Of a DNA stretch of 64,000 nucleotides, positions 60,495 through 64,000 are shown piece by piece. The stretch covers positions 2,430,001 to 2,494,000 of the forward strand of contig NZ_CP132334.1 in assembly GCF_030758415.1 (NCBI RefSeq), written 5' to 3'. The notes below the pieces were generated by a model. The model searched no databases. It was not told the origin of the DNA and saw only the letters and a program-made list of their open reading frames with translations. The translations under genes were made by a program, and so were the position numbers. Source of the stretch: Parvularcula sp. IMCC14364 (GTDB lineage: Bacteria > Pseudomonadota > Alphaproteobacteria > Caulobacterales > Parvularculaceae). Position 1 is the stretch's first letter. Every line of letters begins with the position of its first letter.

Positions 60495-63400
60495 GACCGT
60501 TCCTGTTTGACGCGCCTCGGGCACTGGCGCTTGTTATCCTGCTGATCTTCGTTGGTGGACTGACGGCGCTGTTCACCATGCCGCAGGAAGAAGATCCGAA
60601 GATCACCAATCGGGCCGCCACTATCCTGACGCCCTTCCCCGGGGCTGGCGCAGAAAGAGTTGAACGCCTTGTTACCCAGCGTATCGAAGACGAACTGCGC
60701 GAAATTCCGGAAATTGATACAATCAACTCAACATCACGCGTGGGCCTTTCCTCCGTCACCGTTGTATTGAACGATCTCGTGGAAGATACCGAAGGTGCCT
60801 TCTCTGAAATTCGCGATGCGGTTTCTGATGCTGCTGCAAGGTTGCCCGAAGGCGCGCTGGAGCCGGAATTTATTGATAATCGCGGCTATGCCTACACTGT
60901 CATCACGGCGTTGATCTGGGATGCCGAAAGTGATCCGAACCGGTTGATTTTGAAGCGGACAGCTGAAGAACTGCAGTCACGCCTGCGCGATGTACCGGGA
61001 ACAGAATATGTTGCCATACACGGTACCTCAAGCGAGGAAATAGAAGTATCACTGGCAGGCGATATTGCGCAGTCCATTGACCTTGATGAGCGCGCTATAG
61101 CCCGGGTCATTGCCAATGCTGACTCAAAAGGATCAGCCGGTCAGTTCTTCGGGGAGACCAATGTCTACCCGATAGAAGTGCGCGGCGAACTCGACACGCT
61201 GGACCGGGTGCGCAGTATCCCTGTGTCATTTTCTGAAAATTCAGGCATCATCCGTATCGGTGATATCGCAGAAGTGCGCCGAAGCCTTGTCTCACCCGCT
61301 AGCAACCTTGCCTATGTGGACGGGCGCGCAGCGGTCGTTGTCGGTACGCGGATGCAGACAGGCCTTCGGGTCGGACAATGGTCTGAGCAGGTCCGCCAGG
61401 AACTGGCCGCATTCGACTCCGATCTTTCGCAAGGGATTGAACTGCGCACCATCTTTGACCAGGCAGAATACGCTGGTGAAAGATTCGGTACTCTGATTCT
61501 GAACCTGCTTTTCGGTGTGGGACTGGTGGTCATTATCCTGTTCTTTACCCTTGGATTCCGTTCGGCCCTGCTTGTCACCTTCGCAATCCCGATGACGGCG
61601 CTTGCCTCTCTGATGATGATGAATTTGATCGGTCAGCCCATCAATCAGATGTCCGTTACCGGACTGATTGTTGCGCTCGGTCTGCTGGTTGATGCCGCGA
61701 TTGTCGTCTCTGATGCTGTCGCCCGACGCCTCTCGAAAGGCCTGAGTGCCCGGGCGGCCGTGGCTGAATCTGTGGAGCGTCTGTGGGTGCCATTGCTCAG
61801 CTCGACGATTACGACCGTGCTTGCTTTCCTGCCAATTACCTTATTGCCGGGTCCAGCCGGCGAGTTTGTCGGCCCCATTGCGGACAGTGTGATTATCGCG
61901 CTGATCTCCTCTTATCTGATCGCGATTACCGTCATTGCTGCACTGGCAGGATTGATTTTGCGCAAACCGCGACATCAACCAGAAGTCGCGACAGACGCCA
62001 ACCCCGGGGGTGTGGGGTTGACTGTCCCTTTCATTGGCAGCGCTTTTTCATCTGTCCTCAAACTCTCTTTGAAGGCACCACGCCTTTCTATGATGGCAGC
62101 GATGGTCTTCCCGATATTGGGATTCATCGGAGTAACGACCCTGCCATCCCAGTTCTTTCCGGAAGCAGACAGAAACCAGTTTCATGTTGAGCTGAAACTG
62201 TCCCCTCAATCCAGCATTGAAGCCACGGTCGCCGCCACCAGAATAGCGGATGCCGTTCTGGAAGCGCATCCCGAGATTGTCTCCGCCGAATGGTTTGTCG
62301 GCTCTTCAGCTCCCTCCTTTTACTATAATGTCATCATGAATACTGACGGTGCCAAGGATTACGCCGAGGCAATGGTGACGACCCGCTCTCTCAAAGGCCT
62401 CAAGCAAATCCAGAGCGAGATGCAGGACGCCCTTGAGCGTGCTTTGCCGGATGTGCAGGTCCTTGTACGGACAATCGTTCAGGGGCCACCAACGGAGGCG
62501 CCGGTGGAATTGCGCATCACGGGCCGCGACCTCGGCACACTGCAGGAACTGGGCGAACAGGCACGGGCCATTTTTGCGGAGATACCGGAAATCGTTGCTA
62601 CAGAAGCCTCCATACCGGGCGGACAACCAAAATTATGGCTTGAAGCAGATGAAGACAGCGCCCGGCAGGCAGGCCTGACCCTTGGACAGGTTGCCGGTGC
62701 CATGTCATCAAAACTGCAGGGAGCTCAGGGGGGCAGCATTATTGAAGGGGAAACAGAAATTCCCGTTATAGTGCGCCTGAGTGATCAGTACCGGCGCACA
62801 TTTGATGAAGTCGGCTCCATCACCGTAACAAACCCTGCCGCCGCCGGGCAGGCGATTGCGGCAACGCCAGTCAGCAGTCTGGGTGAATTGAAACTGCGCC
62901 CTGCCCCGGCCACGATTACACATTACCAGGCAGAGCGCGTAAACCGTATCTCCGGCTATGTTCGGCCTGATGCGCTGCCTTCGACGGCTGTGGAAGCGTT
63001 TCAGAAACTGGCCGCAGAGCGGGATTTCACTATGCCCCCCGGCTATTCATACGGGTTCGGCGGTGATGCCGAAGCGCGCTCTGATGCCGTGGGCAACCTG
63101 CTTGCCTCGGTCGGCCTGATTGTCATTGCAACCATTGCCACGATTGTACTCACCTTTAATTCCTTCCGCCTCATGATAATCGTATTTGCTGTTGCAGGAT
63201 TTGCGATGGGTCTAGGGATGCTGAGCCTGACTGTCTTTGGCTATCCTTTCGGCTTCCAGCCAATCATTGCATTGATGGGATTGATGGGAGTGGCAATCAA
63301 TGCTGCCATCATTATCCTCTCGGGGCTGAGGAATGATCCGGCAGCCGTTGCCGGTGATATTGACGCGATCCGTGACGGCGTCCTTGAAACGGCCCGTCAT

Positions 63401-63634
63401 ATCACCTCAACGACTCTCACGACCTTTGCCGGGTTCCTGCCTCTCATCCTTTCGGAAGGTGGCTTCTGGCCACCATTTGCGACCGCCATTGCCGGCGGCG
63501 TCCTGCTTTCAACGATCGTCTCATTCTTCTTTGTGCCCCAGGCCTTTCTGGTTGTGACACGTGGGCGTCCTGTGCGTGCCTTCATAGACGGGCGTCCGGC
63601 CAAAATCAGCCTTGAAGGAGCACTCCATGCTTGA
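60491..63634 (+). CDS. RND-family efflux pump (AcrB-type)
   Basis: 1,047 residues, normal for the HAE-RND family. Start PRALALVILLIFVGGLTALFTMPQEEDPKITN and the repeat of twelve membrane segments are typical; the central helix carries GLLVDAAIVVSDAV (proton relay Asp pair) and PxxG-type turns. Between segments lie two large periplasmic loops. It exports hydrophobic drugs or metabolites using proton flux. The N-terminal QEEDP pattern fits the branch of poorly characterised RND pumps in alphaproteobacteria. It overlaps the TolC-like gene by 8 bases; the three genes encode a tripartite pump under the divergent TetR regulator. Confidence 0.95.
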   Translation: MRPFLFDAPRALALVILLIFVGGLTALFTMPQEEDPKITNRAATILTPFPGAGAERVERLVTQRIEDELREIPEIDTINSTSRVGLSSVTVVLNDLVEDTEGAFSEIRDAVSDAAARLPEGALEPEFIDNRGYAYTVITALIWDAESDPNRLILKRTAEELQSRLRDVPGTEYVAIHGTSSEEIEVSLAGDIAQSIDLDERAIARVIANADSKGSAGQFFGETNVYPIEVRGELDTLDRVRSIPVSFSENSGIIRIGDIAEVRRSLVSPASNLAYVDGRAAVVVGTRMQTGLRVGQWSEQVRQELAAFDSDLSQGIELRTIFDQAEYAGERFGTLILNLLFGVGLVVIILFFTLGFRSALLVTFAIPMTALASLMMMNLIGQPINQMSVTGLIVALGLLVDAAIVVSDAVARRLSKGLSARAAVAESVERLWVPLLSSTITTVLAFLPITLLPGPAGEFVGPIADSVIIALISSYLIAITVIAALAGLILRKPRHQPEVATDANPGGVGLTVPFIGSAFSSVLKLSLKAPRLSMMAAMVFPILGFIGVTTLPSQFFPEADRNQFHVELKLSPQSSIEATVAATRIADAVLEAHPEIVSAEWFVGSSAPSFYYNVIMNTDGAKDYAEAMVTTRSLKGLKQIQSEMQDALERALPDVQVLVRTIVQGPPTEAPVELRITGRDLGTLQELGEQARAIFAEIPEIVATEASIPGGQPKLWLEADEDSARQAGLTLGQVAGAMSSKLQGAQGGSIIEGETEIPVIVRLSDQYRRTFDEVGSITVTNPAAAGQAIAATPVSSLGELKLRPAPATITHYQAERVNRISGYVRPDALPSTAVEAFQKLAAERDFTMPPGYSYGFGGDAEARSDAVGNLLASVGLIVIATIATIVLTFNSFRLMIIVFAVAGFAMGLGMLSLTVFGYPFGFQPIIALMGLMGVAINAAIIILSGLRNDPAAVAGDIDAIRDGVLETARHITSTTLTTFAGFLPLILSEGGFWPPFATAIAGGVLLSTIVSFFFVPQAFLVVTRGRPVRAFIDGRPAKISLEGALHA

Positions 63635-64000
63635 ACTCGCTTATCTGTTAGTGCTGGGATCATCAGCGTCTGCTGAAACCATTGATCCTCTTGAGGCGCT
63701 CGCCACTTCCAATCCGGAAATTGCTGCCGCAGAAGCTGAACGCGATGCCGCACAAGCTGACCTGCGCGCAGCGCGCGGTGCCCTGCTGCCGCAAATACGC
63801 ATCGAAGGACAGAGTGGAACACTGGAAGAAACCCTGCGGATTGATGGCATCCCTGGAGAGTTCAGCGGGACGCGCAACCCGAACAGTGCGGCCGCTGTAC
63901 TGGAACAGGCCTTGTTTACCAGTGGGCGCGTTTCAGGCGCTATTGGCGGAGCTGCTGCCTTGCGCAATGCCGCTGAAGCCAATGCCGAAGCGACGCGGCA
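63627..64000 (+). CDS. TolC-like outer-membrane efflux protein (5' part)
   Basis: Reads from ATG 63627 (GAAGGAG 6 bases upstream) through the right window edge, giving 124 residues. A signal peptide (LAYLLVLGSSASA|E) is followed by a coiled-coil helix (PEIAAAEAERDAAQADLRAARGALLPQI) and the beta-strand/helix pattern of the TolC family. It should form the outer-membrane channel of the tripartite pump. It overlaps the pump gene by 8 bases. The rest lies beyond the window. Confidence 0.88.
   Translation, partial: MLELAYLLVLGSSASAETIDPLEALATSNPEIAAAEAERDAAQADLRAARGALLPQIRIEGQSGTLEETLRIDGIPGEFSGTRNPNSAAAVLEQALFTSGRVSGAIGGAAALRNAAEANAEATR

Overview
The window reads as chromosome of an alphaproteobacterium (mid-to-high GC, divergent CHASE2-cyclase/FecR module, XdhC-MocA pair, PlsB with GpsA, tad-type pilus genes), interrupted by one large integrated defence island. 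The genus cannot be fixed from sequence alone; a marine Hyphomonadales- or Kordiimonadales-like organism would fit.

Left chromosomal part (1-25.4 kb): a secreted-protein fragment; a CHASE2 adenylate cyclase facing an outer-membrane beta-barrel gene and a FecR gene; a two-gene CoA operon (alpha-methylacyl-CoA racemase-like, then a 4-hydroxybutyryl-CoA dehydratase-like Fe-S flavoprotein); xdhC-mocA for molybdenum enzyme maturation; an AT-rich patch (9.9-11.1 kb) with a broken small gene, a HEPN-like protein and a possible structured RNA; a glycerophospholipid cluster (phosphatase-PlsC fusion, gpsA, plsB) with a degenerate M23 protein; a membrane protein with an XRE regulator; a decaying tad locus split by an IS5-family element; and a queF-cyclophilin-nudix-cysE operon ending at a tRNA-Phe gene.

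Island (25,489-58,577): it starts at the 3' end of tRNA-Phe(GAA) and ends at an imperfect copy of that 3' end. A P4-type integrase with arm-like GGGGG motifs sits at the left end, and matching motifs lie at the right end. No phage structural or conjugation genes are visible. Three blocks follow. (a) A type III restriction-modification operon (res, mod, a small coupled gene, then a RelE/ParE-like domain fused to a UvrD helicase). (b) A nested recombinase module (AlpA-like excisionase, HTH/zinc protein, second tyrosine recombinase). (c) A DISARM-like cluster: C5-cytosine methyltransferase beside a truncated vsr, then an operon on the minus strand of two UvrD-type helicases, DrmA, DrmB and a NERD-UvrD helicase, and a divergent plus-strand pair made of an unrecognised 988-residue protein and an SNF2-type helicase. 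The PLD nuclease DrmC of classical DISARM is not seen. Adjoining genes in block (c) are repeatedly fused by TAATG stop/start overlaps, suggesting they are made together. This block is the best candidate for an undescribed variant system.

Right chromosomal part (58.6-64 kb): a TetR regulator divergent from an RND efflux operon (membrane fusion protein, RND pump, TolC-like factor cut by the window end).
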